In this document: piece after piece, positions 1 to 8,245 of the stretch | Position numbering within the stretch: the stretch's first letter is position 1 | Layout: each line of letters starts with the position of its first letter | NCBI GenBank assembly: GCA_013297575.1 | Contig: JAAFHO010000019.1 | Span: 1-20,664 of the forward strand | Direction of reading: 5' to 3' | DNA: 20,664 nucleotides | Origin: Chitinophagales bacterium | Lineage (GTDB): Bacteria; Bacteroidota; Bacteroidia; Chitinophagales; Saprospiraceae | Translations under genes and position numbers: made by a program | Notes under the pieces: generated by a model | Databases searched by the model: none | The model's input: the letters and a program-made list of their open reading frames with translations, nothing else | Told to the model about the DNA's origin: nothing

Positions 1-456
1 CTGATCCAACAACTCAATCAAACAGGACAAGAGGTGCGCCAACTTTCACACCAAATGATGCCGCGCAGCCTTGGAGAACTGGGACTATCCGCAGCTTTGG
101 AAGATTTGTTTTGGCTGTCTTTTTCCCAAACTACGATTCATTTGGACACTGATACTCAAGCATTCATCGCTGCTCCGAACAATGAACGCGATACTGCTTT
201 GTACCGTATTGCACAAGAAACCGTGAATAATATAATAAAACACGCCGAACCGAGTGCTGTAAGCATGTCCTTGCGTTCTGATCAAAATGCTGTTTACCTT
301 AATATTACAGACAATGGTAAAGGCTTTGCTTCAAATATGGTTCATTCTTTGGGTATGCAAAGTATGGGAGCACGTGCAAAACTGTGTGGCGGACGATTAA
401 ACATAACTGGCACAGAAGGAGCAGGAGTTGCCATTCAAGTCATTGTTCCGCTATAG
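1..456 (+). CDS. Sensor histidine kinase, C-terminal part (5' truncated by window)
   Basis: The frame is open from base 1 and ends with TAG at 454-456, giving 151 residues of a protein that starts upstream. The first ~35 residues (EVRQLSHQMMP, then ELGLSAAL) match the second helix of a HisKA_3 dimerisation domain as found in NarX/DesK-type kinases; the phosphoacceptor His lies before the window. The rest is a HATPase_c domain: the N-box is the stretch ALYRIAQETVNNIIKHA, the G1 box is DNGKGF, and a glycine-rich G2 segment (SLGMQSMGARA) precedes the final strands. Kinases of this class normally phosphorylate a LuxR/NarL-type response regulator. None is encoded downstream here, so the partner is probably upstream or elsewhere. 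The internal GTG at 34 is not a credible start because the dimerisation helix extends before it. Confidence 0.9.
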   Translation: MIQQLNQTGQEVRQLSHQMMPRSLGELGLSAALEDLFWLSFSQTTIHLDTDTQAFIAAPNNERDTALYRIAQETVNNIIKHAEPSAVSMSLRSDQNAVYLNITDNGKGFASNMVHSLGMQSMGARAKLCGGRLNITGTEGAGVAIQVIVPL

Positions 457-879
457 ACTGGTTCATCATAAGAGCGCATGAAAATCTGAAGAAATATGTA
501 TCGAGCCGACGGCTCTCCATAACTTGTTCTGCATCTGTCAGCGGATTAAAATCCGCCGCTACAACATGATCCGAGCCTAACGGCTCTTTTATCGTACGCT
601 GGCAAGTTTGAACGCGTAGCCACGCCCAACAACACTAAACTCGATCATTAAAAGGGTTTAGGAAGGGCATCAATCTAAATATACTGTAAAATAAGTTTAG
701 CCAAAATATTAGGTTTTAACCCACCAAAGTCAAATATTTAGGTAAACACCCTAGACAAATACAGTATTCGCCCGATTGTACAACCCAAGTATAGTCCGGA
801 CTTTTGCAGCATAAAAAGTAATCATAATCCAGCCCGATCCCTTCGGTGTAATTTTATTGTTTCAAAAATCGATGCTTTT
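457..879. other. Gene-free region between kinase and protease operon
   Basis: These 423 bases hold no credible gene on either strand. The proximal part contains the hairpin cluster described separately (503-586). The remaining ~290 bases are AT-rich and presumably carry the promoter of the gene at 880, but I see no clean TAnnTTTG element there. No tRNA-like or strongly structured RNA was recognised. Confidence 0.6.
503..586. repeat. Cluster of three REP-like hairpins
   Basis: Three short palindromes lie within 84 bases. GAGCCGACGGCTC (503-515) is a 6-bp stem around one base. GCGGATTAAAATCCGC (541-556) is a 6-bp stem with a TAAA loop. GAGCCTAACGGCTC (573-586) is a 5-bp stem with a 4-base loop. 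The first and third are variants of one GAGCC/GGCTC unit and flank the second symmetrically, at 25 and 16 bases. The arrangement resembles REP/BIME-type intergenic palindromes, which in other bacteria are spread by IS200/IS605-like (RAYT) transposases; no such transposase is present here. The only T-run is a TTTT at 587-590, so a terminator role for the kinase gene is possible but not strong. Confidence 0.6.
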
Positions 880-2406
880 ATGCGAAATCTACAAAACATT
901 TGCACCTTATTCTTATTGCTTCAATCTGTGTTTATCAGTACCATTGTAGCACAAAAACCTAAAACAGGTATGGTCATTGACCGTGCCCAATACAAATCCA
1001 CTCCTTATAAAGCAAAACTAAGTACCCGTAGTTTTAAAGCATTGCCTGCAAAGGCTTCACTAGAACAATTTTGTCCAACTCCCGGCAATCAGGGCGAATA
1101 CGGCACTTGTGTAGCATTTGCAGCTGCGTATGCTATGCGTACTATTTTGTGGGCCAAAGAATACAATGTGACCGACAAAGCAAAAATTAATAGTATGGCT
1201 TTTTCGCCTTCATTTGTTTACGAAAGTATAAAAAATGATGGTGATATAGATTGCCAAGGCGGCTCTAATCCAATCAATGCCTGCGAATTGATGAAATCGT
1301 TGGGTGTCTCCTTGCTTAAATCGGTGCCTTATGACAACTGTGCTACCGAAATTGAATTTGAAGATTTGTTGGAAGCCCAAGATTATGTAATTTCGGATTA
1401 CCAAACCCTTTGGGATTGGGATTTGGCCACGCCCGAAGATAAAATTAACAGTACTAAAAAAGCACTTTCCGAAGGTTACCCTGTCCTACTTGGCACACAA
1501 GTACCAGAAAGTTTTTACAGCCCTGGTGAAGTATGGCATTCGGCAGAAACGGATGGTGGCCCAAGTGGAAAACATGGCCTACATGCCATGTGTGTTGTAG
1601 GATATGACGATACAAAAGCAGGTGGTTGCTTTCGTGTCATGAACTCTTGGACCAATGAATGGGCCGATGGTGGTTTTGTATGGATACCTTATACCGAGTA
1701 TGGCAATTATTCCCTCATTGGAATACAGGCGTATTATCCTCGCGTGGAAGAAATAACACCTCCCGCACCGACACCCGAACCCACCCCAACACCCAAACCG
1801 GAGCCAACACCCGACCCAGTCATCGAAACTTTGCTCAAAGGCAATGTAGAATTTACGCTGAATACTGGAACAGCCATGAAAGCCAGCAGAGTGCTCACCC
1901 GCAACCTTATCGTAGAGGATGAATTGCCTGTTAATACAATAGGAGAGGATTTAGTGGCTTACCGCATGGACGAATCTTATGCCTCTGGTACTAAATTTCG
2001 TTTTTATGTCAATACCAATACAGAAGTATATATCTATGCTTTCGCCACTGATTTAAGCGGGAAGATCAATAAAATTCTCCCTTTTGACGATTTAATGTCG
2101 CCACATATTGGCCCCAATTCAACCGTTGCATTCCCGTCCGATACTAAAATAGTAAAAATGGACGAAAATAAAGGTACCGATTATATGCTCATACTATATT
2201 CCACCAGCCAACTTGATGTAAAAACAGTAATGGCTACCATGCAAAACACTACTGGTGGACTTTCGGCTAAAATGCGCGCTGCCTTAGGTAATCGCTTGAT
2301 CGAAAAAGGTGATGTAAAATACGACCTCAATGCAATAGGATTTGAAGTAAAAGGCCTCCAACACGGTGGTGTTGTACCGCTCATGGTGGAACTTTCGCAC
2401 CAATAG
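880..2406 (+). CDS. Secreted papain-like (C1) cysteine peptidase with DUF4384-like C-terminal domain
   Basis: 508 residues. A signal peptide (1-24, ending TIVA before Q25) directs export. The C1 peptidase domain spans about 55-290: the oxyanion Q71 and nucleophile C77 sit in NQGEYGTC, the catalytic H235 in GLHAMCVVGYD, and N255 in the NSW motif. Q-to-C spacing of six matches papain, so the triad looks intact. A Pro/Thr/Glu-rich linker (about 294-313) leads to the sequence TRNLIVEDE (340-348) and then a domain of about 120 residues (FRFYVNTNTEVYIYAF...) resembling DUF4384. A short stretch TRSFKALP (49-56) sits just before the mature peptidase fold, where a propeptide boundary would be expected. 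First gene of a run of six same-strand genes; the next starts 11 bases after its stop. It is probably a periplasmic or surface endopeptidase; its substrate is unknown. Confidence 0.85.
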   Translation: MRNLQNICTLFLLLQSVFISTIVAQKPKTGMVIDRAQYKSTPYKAKLSTRSFKALPAKASLEQFCPTPGNQGEYGTCVAFAAAYAMRTILWAKEYNVTDKAKINSMAFSPSFVYESIKNDGDIDCQGGSNPINACELMKSLGVSLLKSVPYDNCATEIEFEDLLEAQDYVISDYQTLWDWDLATPEDKINSTKKALSEGYPVLLGTQVPESFYSPGEVWHSAETDGGPSGKHGLHAMCVVGYDDTKAGGCFRVMNSWTNEWADGGFVWIPYTEYGNYSLIGIQAYYPRVEEITPPAPTPEPTPTPKPEPTPDPVIETLLKGNVEFTLNTGTAMKASRVLTRNLIVEDELPVNTIGEDLVAYRMDESYASGTKFRFYVNTNTEVYIYAFATDLSGKINKILPFDDLMSPHIGPNSTVAFPSDTKIVKMDENKGTDYMLILYSTSQLDVKTVMATMQNTTGGLSAKMRAALGNRLIEKGDVKYDLNAIGFEVKGLQHGGVVPLMVELSHQ

Positions 2407-2417
2407 CGTATTCAATC

Positions 2418-2999
2418 ATGCACAAAATTCCCATATACATATTGGTGGTGCTGTTCCCTACGCTTTGTAGGGGACAGTCCACTGAAGAACAACAAATGAT
2501 GCGGCTTATACGACTTTATGAACAGTGTCAAGACTCTGTTTTTGTAACGGGCAACAATATCAAAAGAGTACTTCTTCTAAATCAATGTGCGCAACAATCG
2601 GAGATTATCCTCGCCGAACTTCAGTCCGCCGATTCCAATACCCTCCAAGTTAGTCATTTTTTACACACTGCAATCCATATTTATGCCTTGTCCATGCAGT
2701 ATAATTTTGACCACGACACCGCATCATGGAAAGCATTATGGGTATTGCGACCGATAGTAGATCAATTGGATAGTACCGATTTTCCGATGCGTTTTATCGT
2801 TATGAAACGCCCGGTTGTGATGCGATATCACAATATTGTCCCAGACCTAAGACTGTACTATTATGTCCTATCGCAAGGATGTAATTGCAAGCAGTTTCGA
2901 GCCATACTACCAAGGCTTAAATATGTTGAAGTTGCAGAAAAAGAATGGAAAAAGGTACACCACGGAAAATGTCGAAAAAGAAAGGGCTTGAAATCATAA
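2418..2999 (+). CDS. Small secreted protein of unknown function
   Basis: 193 residues, family not recognised. The N-terminus (MHKIPIYILVVLFPTLCRGQ) is a plausible signal peptide; C17 is not in a good lipobox. The mature part is mostly helical in appearance (MMRLIRLYEQCQDSV, VLLLNQCAQQSEIILAEL), with a conserved-looking aromatic segment (IYALSMQYNFDHD, ASWKALWVL). The end holds GCNCKQF (C155, C157), C185 and a strongly basic tail rich in K and R. The gene begins 11 bases after the peptidase stop, so co-transcription is likely. Position suggests a partner, inhibitor or substrate of the neighbouring proteases, but nothing in the sequence proves any of these. Confidence 0.7.
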   Translation: MHKIPIYILVVLFPTLCRGQSTEEQQMMRLIRLYEQCQDSVFVTGNNIKRVLLLNQCAQQSEIILAELQSADSNTLQVSHFLHTAIHIYALSMQYNFDHDTASWKALWVLRPIVDQLDSTDFPMRFIVMKRPVVMRYHNIVPDLRLYYYVLSQGCNCKQFRAILPRLKYVEVAEKEWKKVHHGKCRKRKGLKS

Positions 3000-3063
3000 A
3001 CCAGTACTTTACTCTAGGCTGAATAGGGAATTGCCCAAACTTAGTAAAAAACACCAAAACATT

Positions 3064-4086
3064 ATGCATAAAAAATATTTAATATCGCTATTTATACTCC
3101 TATTATCCAATATTGTCGGACTCTCTGCCCAATCGGCAGAAACAATAGAACTCGCCAAAAATATTGCAGAAATATTAGCCAAGAAGGCAAGTATTACCAA
3201 AGGCAAATCGGTGCGTTTGGATTATTTTACCTTGGATGATACCAGAATGGGATCTATGTTTTCCCGCGATTTATACCTCGCTTTGATCCTGCAATTACCC
3301 AAGGCTGGTATTACGGTTCGTGAAAACCCCAATAACCTCACCGAACAAAAGGCATTCGTCAGCAAGGATGCTTTTGTGGTGTGTGGCAACTTTACAGAAC
3401 AAGGTAGCAATATTCAAATCAACGCGGTTTTATACGATTTAAGCGCTAAAAAACCATTGGCTAAAGCAAAAGCAACGATTGTAACAGCTATTTTGACCCA
3501 ACAAAAAACACCTTGGAAACCCGATTTTTTTGAAAAAGCCAAAAATACGCGCAACTTAATCGTAGAAGACGAAGCAACACCTGAACCAAAACCAAGTCCT
3601 GATCCCAAGCCAGTTCCAGAGCCTACTCCCGAACCAGAGCCCTCAAAAGGAGATTTCGCGCTCGAACTAATGACGAGCAAAGGTTTTGGTCACCAAATTT
3701 TTAACGAAGGCGAACGTATGCAAATTGCCGTAAAAACAGATCGCCCCTGCTTTCTTCGATTGGTCTATCACGCCGCCGATGGCCAAAAAGTATTACTATT
3801 AGAAAACGAACCCATGAAAACGTCCGATCAAGGCAACTATATCACCGTTCCACAAGAATTTGAATGTGCTGCTCCTTTCGGTGTAGAAACCCTTCAACTC
3901 TTTGCGTGTACCGAGGTTTTTCCTCCATTACGCACCCACAAAGACAATGGCTTTATTTTTATAGATGAAGAGGTGACCGCTGTCAACGCCAAAACACGCT
4001 CGTTTAAGCCGGTGACTGGGAATAATAAAAACGGAAAACTGGAAAGATCGGAAGTGAGCATGCAAGTCACCACAATGAAGCGATAG
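3064..4086 (+). CDS. Secreted FlgO/CsgG-like + DUF4384 protein
   Basis: 340 residues from ATG 3064. A TTG 33 bases upstream is in frame, but it would put a charged segment before the signal peptide MHKKYLISLFILLLS...GLSAQ, so ATG is preferred. Residues ~25-150 (AETIELAKNIAEILAKKA, DDTRMGSMFSRDLYLAL, CGNFTEQGSNIQINAVLYD) have the look of a FlgO/CsgG-type nucleotide-free alpha/beta domain found in outer-membrane-associated proteins. TRNLIVEDE follows at 162-170, then a Pro/Glu linker (~173-193), then a DUF4384-like domain (~197-305: FNEGERMQIAVKTDRPCFLRLVY). TRSFKPV lies at 311-317 near the C-terminus. The gap to the caspase gene is 50 bases. It is likely an envelope protein with an adaptor or binding role; no catalytic residues are apparent. 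Confidence 0.75.
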   Translation: MHKKYLISLFILLLSNIVGLSAQSAETIELAKNIAEILAKKASITKGKSVRLDYFTLDDTRMGSMFSRDLYLALILQLPKAGITVRENPNNLTEQKAFVSKDAFVVCGNFTEQGSNIQINAVLYDLSAKKPLAKAKATIVTAILTQQKTPWKPDFFEKAKNTRNLIVEDEATPEPKPSPDPKPVPEPTPEPEPSKGDFALELMTSKGFGHQIFNEGERMQIAVKTDRPCFLRLVYHAADGQKVLLLENEPMKTSDQGNYITVPQEFECAAPFGVETLQLFACTEVFPPLRTHKDNGFIFIDEEVTAVNAKTRSFKPVTGNNKNGKLERSEVSMQVTTMKR

Positions 4087-4136
4087 CCCCCCTAGTATCA
4101 ATCAAAGTATCCATAAATTCAAAGTATATATTAATA

Positions 4137-7100
4137 ATGAACAAAATAATTACCATACTCATACTGGCGTGCGCATACCTCACACTACCTGCACAAACCC
4201 CTGAATTACGGATACCTGCTGCACACGAATGTAGCGAGTATATTTTTTCAAAAGACGACCAAACCCTGGTTACACTTGGAAAAAATGAAGTAAAAATTTG
4301 GGATTTGAACGGCCCATACCTACTCAAAACCCTGAAATGGAAAGGTATGGATACACTCTACACCATGCACCTGTTTTTTACACCCGACCAACAACGACTG
4401 GTCATCCACGTCACAGGTTTGATTCGGTTTATCAATTTACGCACCTTGGAATGGGAAAACACCCAGTTCAAAATTCCTGAATATGCCAATACAGTACTTT
4501 CTTTAGACGGTAAAACACTATATGCCTTTGGTTTTGATGGCCAAAATAATAAAAACACCTTCAATAAAATAGACTTAAATACAGGTAAGGCAACCAAAAT
4601 TACAGAATTTAGTAGTAATGATAAAGATGAACCAGGAGGATATGGCTTTACCATCAGTGCCGAATTAAGTCCAGATGGCTCAAAAATATTAGCAGCCGGA
4701 TTTGAACGAACCGGTCTGTTATTTGATGCCAATACAGGAAAAATATTGAAAAAATTTGGAGCACCGCTACCTATGTTTTTCCTGCCCAACGGCAATATCA
4801 TCACCAATACTTATCTCGATTACGATGACGAAAAAGCAAGCAGCCCCAACCCTCGTTACCAAGTAGAGGAATACGATGGAAATACTTATAAATCATTGCG
4901 CAAAGCCAACTTGACCTTCAAAAACGATGATTTTGAAAATGATGATAAGATCATGCGCTATAACCATGATCATCACAATAAAATTATCTACACGTGTGCA
5001 GATAAATTTCACGTTTTCGATGTAAAAACCTGGTTTTTTTCGGAGCGTAGAACCTTGGAAAAAAATCGAGGTGTCGAAATTTCAAACACAGGCAAATTCG
5101 CTTTTTCAACTAGTTTCGAGACATTTTCCTTGGAAACAGGCCGATTGCTGAAAAAGATTGGCTTTTTTCCATACAGTCCATTTAATTTAGCCAATGCTAC
5201 AATGGGTGAATCCAAAGGCATATTCGCTGGTTACAAACACCTCTTTTTTGACCCTAAAGGCTTTAGAATCAATTTATTACCCGTACTGGAAGGTTGTGAC
5301 GAATATAATTATTTGCAACGCTCTATATATCGCCTATTGCCCGCTCAAAAGAAAGTATTGATGGTGGGTGGCGTATCCTTAAATAATTACCTCCTCAAAT
5401 CATATACCCTGGGCGATAACCGTTCTGCCATTTCAGATATTACGATTGAAGAAGGTGTTGGGCGTAGCGTTATGGAAATTCGGGCTTACGATGACAACAC
5501 TGTTTTAGTCACAGATAGTGATCGTTTTTTTACTTTGGATAGCCGTAATTGGAAACAGAAACAGCAAGTAATTTATGGTGACGATTGGTTTATCGATCAT
5601 TTTTCGCGCGGCGATGAAGGTTTTATCATCGAACGTTCTCCACTTGATAGAAGCAAAGTAATCGTACATTTGAAAAACGAGACCGAAGGAGCGGAGAAAC
5701 ACCGCATAGCCAGTTTTGATTTGATTCAAAAACGGATGATTTGGAATTACGATGAAAACACCCCGTTGAGTAACCCCGTTTTTGCGGAAGGTGGCAAACA
5801 AGTTTGGGTAATGAACCAAACCGGTAATCTGTTAAAACTAGACGCACAAACAGGTAAAATCATCAATAAAGGTGCAGAAATCGCTTATTCCGATAATTTT
5901 TCAACCATTAGCCCATCCAGTAAATACATCATTAATAAAATTGCAGCTGATGAAACTGTATTTGGCATAACACAAATCAATATCGTGGAAGTGTCCACTG
6001 GCCAACTTAAATTTGCCCTAAAACAACAGCGATTGCCGTATTCGGGTGTCCTGTTTTTTGATAACGACCGATTTTTGCTCTCCTATGATGAAGATCTAAA
6101 AGTATGGGATATGGCAACGGGTAAATTACTGGCACGTGTAGTCCTCATAGAAGATGGTAATGACTGGATTGTTTCAACCCCTGATGGTCGATTCGACGGA
6201 TCTACTGGCGGGTTAAAACAAATGTACTATATCAAAGGACGTGACCAAATTCCGCTGGAACAATTGTATGAAGGCTTTTACACCCCTAATTTATTGCATG
6301 ATGTGATGTACGGCGAAGGCTTAAAATCGGTTGTCCCTGTTGATTTCAATAATTTAAAAATACCACCAACGGTCCGTATTGTGAACAAATCCAATACTAA
6401 TTTGCGCAACTTAGAAGTAGAAGATGAAAACGTACCAAACTACGAATCTTCACAAAAAACGGCCATTTTGAGCGTGGAAGCTGATGGTAAAGAAGAAAAA
6501 ATTGTTGAAATGCGCTTGTACCAAAATGGCAAATTACTCAATGATGGTACGCGTGGTTTCAAGCCAGTTGTAGCAGGTGGCAACCAATCTCAACGCGATT
6601 TTGAAGTTGTACTTTTGCCCGGAGAAAATCGTTTTCGTGCTATTGCTATCAACAACCAACGCACCGAAAGCCGTGCTGAAGAGATCACGATACAGTATAA
6701 AACAACAGCAGAGGAAAAGAAAAAAATGCCAGGCATTACCTTATATACCATAATTGTCGGGGTAAATCAATATAAAAATAGCAAATATAACCTCAACTAT
6801 GCAGAAGCAGATGCAACGGCCTTGCGCGATCAGTTGAAAAACAACTGTGGGAGTGTGGTAGCTGAATGTAAGGACTATTTTATCCTCAACGATAAAGCCG
6901 TAAAAGAGGGCATATTAACGGCATTAGAGCAGGTGAGTGCAACTGCCAAAGCGGAAGATTTATTTGTGTTTTATTTTGCGGGACACGGGGTAATGAACGA
7001 AGCGCAAACCTTTTACCTCGTACCTAATGATGTGACTCAAATTTATGGTAATGAGGGTGCTTTGGCGCAAAAAGGCATTTCGGCACAAGATTTGAAGGAA

Positions 7101-7496
7101 TATTCCACAAAAATAAAAGCACAGAAACAGGTGTTTATCTTGGATGCCTGTCATTCATCGGGTGCATTACAGGCATTTACATCGCGTGGAGCCGCCGAGG
7201 AAAAAGCCATCGCACAGTTGGCACGTTCCACAGGTACGCATTGGCTCACAGCAGCAGGAAGCGAGCAATATGCTTCCGAATTTGCTCAATTGGGGCATGG
7301 CGTATTTACATTTGCGCTATTGGAAGGCTTCAAAGGAGCAGCCGACCGCAATGGTGATGGCAAGGTAACGATCAAGGAAATGGATGCATATTTACAAGAT
7401 CAAGTACCCATTTTAACAGAAAAATACAAAGGAACTGCACAATATCCATCCAGTTATGGCTTTGGGCAGGATTTTCCAATAGGAATTATCCGTTAA
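4137..7496 (+). CDS. Caspase-family (C14) peptidase with N-terminal beta-propeller, Ig-like domain and EF-hand loop
   Basis: 1119 residues. The N-terminus is a signal peptide (about 1-19; C12 makes a lipoprotein possible but less likely). Residues ~25-670 are a WD40/quinoprotein-like propeller; the first and last clear blades contain EVKIWDL and LKVWDMATGKLL. WIVSTPDGRFDGS starts at W677, a segment typical of propeller-caspase proteins. LRNLEVEDE is at 756-764, followed by an Ig-like domain (to ~865; KIVEMRLYQNGK, LLPGENRFRAIAINN). The peptidase domain starts near 869 (LYTIIVGVNQY). The dyad is H950 in FAGHG and C1005 in LDACHSS, both intact; D1003, two residues before the Cys, matches the acidic S1-pocket position of Arg/Lys-specific metacaspases. 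DRNGDGKVTIKE (1070-1081) is a canonical EF-hand loop, suggesting calcium control. It is probably an exported Arg-specific protease with a scaffolding propeller. Confidence 0.88.
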   Translation: MNKIITILILACAYLTLPAQTPELRIPAAHECSEYIFSKDDQTLVTLGKNEVKIWDLNGPYLLKTLKWKGMDTLYTMHLFFTPDQQRLVIHVTGLIRFINLRTLEWENTQFKIPEYANTVLSLDGKTLYAFGFDGQNNKNTFNKIDLNTGKATKITEFSSNDKDEPGGYGFTISAELSPDGSKILAAGFERTGLLFDANTGKILKKFGAPLPMFFLPNGNIITNTYLDYDDEKASSPNPRYQVEEYDGNTYKSLRKANLTFKNDDFENDDKIMRYNHDHHNKIIYTCADKFHVFDVKTWFFSERRTLEKNRGVEISNTGKFAFSTSFETFSLETGRLLKKIGFFPYSPFNLANATMGESKGIFAGYKHLFFDPKGFRINLLPVLEGCDEYNYLQRSIYRLLPAQKKVLMVGGVSLNNYLLKSYTLGDNRSAISDITIEEGVGRSVMEIRAYDDNTVLVTDSDRFFTLDSRNWKQKQQVIYGDDWFIDHFSRGDEGFIIERSPLDRSKVIVHLKNETEGAEKHRIASFDLIQKRMIWNYDENTPLSNPVFAEGGKQVWVMNQTGNLLKLDAQTGKIINKGAEIAYSDNFSTISPSSKYIINKIAADETVFGITQINIVEVSTGQLKFALKQQRLPYSGVLFFDNDRFLLSYDEDLKVWDMATGKLLARVVLIEDGNDWIVSTPDGRFDGSTGGLKQMYYIKGRDQIPLEQLYEGFYTPNLLHDVMYGEGLKSVVPVDFNNLKIPPTVRIVNKSNTNLRNLEVEDENVPNYESSQKTAILSVEADGKEEKIVEMRLYQNGKLLNDGTRGFKPVVAGGNQSQRDFEVVLLPGENRFRAIAINNQRTESRAEEITIQYKTTAEEKKKMPGITLYTIIVGVNQYKNSKYNLNYAEADATALRDQLKNNCGSVVAECKDYFILNDKAVKEGILTALEQVSATAKAEDLFVFYFAGHGVMNEAQTFYLVPNDVTQIYGNEGALAQKGISAQDLKEYSTKIKAQKQVFILDACHSSGALQAFTSRGAAEEKAIAQLARSTGTHWLTAAGSEQYASEFAQLGHGVFTFALLEGFKGAADRNGDGKVTIKEMDAYLQDQVPILTEKYKGTAQYPSSYGFGQDFPIGIIR

Positions 7497-7544
7497 AAAA
7501 TCCTTAGAGGCATACCAATTTACTTCGAAAAAGACCATTCATCT

Positions 7545-8204
7545 ATGCCTGATAATTTAAGCCGATTAGGATCTCTAGCCCAACAGCCCAAACCTTGGTG
7601 GATACCATTTTTTTCCCTTTTTATCATTTTACATGGTATTTTGATACTCCATTGGGATCTGCAACCGATTATTTTTATGTTTTGGTGGGAAGTTATTCTG
7701 ATGGTAGGTGCTGCATTAATTCGTATGGTATTTGCATTGAATGGGCAACCTGTACAACACCTTATTTTGCAGAAAATATTCCTGCTTATGGGTAGTATAG
7801 TGATGGGAGGAGTAATGATAATGTTTGCTATTGTCTTCTCTTTTAATGCTTTTCAAGAAGGAGATTCAAAGGGTTTAAGTACAATCAATATCCAAACGAA
7901 TACCATGACTGCGGGATATATTGTAGGGTTAATATTCCATTATTTCAGGAATGGGCAATATAAAACGGCTGAGCCGTGGACCGAAATGATAAAAACATTT
8001 GTCCATTTATTGGTCATGTTGGCCTTTTTGATGGTTATTACGATGCATTTATTACCCGCATTTCCAGCGTGGAACAAAGCAAAATGGGTCGCTATTGCAG
8101 TAGTTATTGTGAAATTTTGCGCAGATTGGTTGTTTACTCGTGTTAATCTGGTACAGCAGATTACAACACAAAATGCCACTCAAAACGAATCCAAAAATAT
8201 CTAA
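7545..8204 (+). CDS. Six-helix integral membrane protein of unknown function (DUF6498-like?)
   Basis: 219 residues with six hydrophobic segments at about 18-36, 39-64, 72-100, 121-134, 151-171 and 180-198, separated by short loops. The start is the ATG at 7545, 48 bases after the caspase stop. The pattern of a WW-rich first helix pair (PWWIPFFSLF, FMFWWEVIL) recalls DUF6498 membrane proteins, but I cannot confirm this by eye. No transporter signature, catalytic motif or binding site is visible. The C-terminal tail (TTQNATQNESKNI) is polar. It could be a membrane partner of the secreted protease cluster or simply a co-located gene. Confidence 0.65.
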   Translation: MPDNLSRLGSLAQQPKPWWIPFFSLFIILHGILILHWDLQPIIFMFWWEVILMVGAALIRMVFALNGQPVQHLILQKIFLLMGSIVMGGVMIMFAIVFSFNAFQEGDSKGLSTINIQTNTMTAGYIVGLIFHYFRNGQYKTAEPWTEMIKTFVHLLVMLAFLMVITMHLLPAFPAWNKAKWVAIAVVIVKFCADWLFTRVNLVQQITTQNATQNESKNI

Positions 8205-8245
8205 AAAAGATAAGCCGTTCCTAAAGAACGATAAAATATTTACAC

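Noticed and set aside
3031..3063. TTG start 11 codons upstream of the FlgO-like gene
   Set aside because: It adds a charged stretch before an otherwise ordinary signal peptide beginning at ATG 3064.
3414..3680. Minus-strand 88-residue frame rich in Gly and Ser
   Set aside because: It is the antisense of the Pro/Glu-rich linker of the FlgO-like gene; composition reflects that repeat, not a real protein.
4102..4128. Direct repeat TCAAAGTAT (4102-4110 and 4120-4128) before the caspase gene
   Set aside because: Nine bases in AT-rich DNA, with no symmetry or known site; could be a regulator half-site pair but support is too thin.
8215..8230. CCGTTCCTAA, the same 10 bases as the end of the MITE-like element, within a small CGTTC/GAACG hairpin
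   Set aside because: The match stops after 10 bases and there is no partner repeat nearby; a 5-bp stem is too short to call a structure or element.
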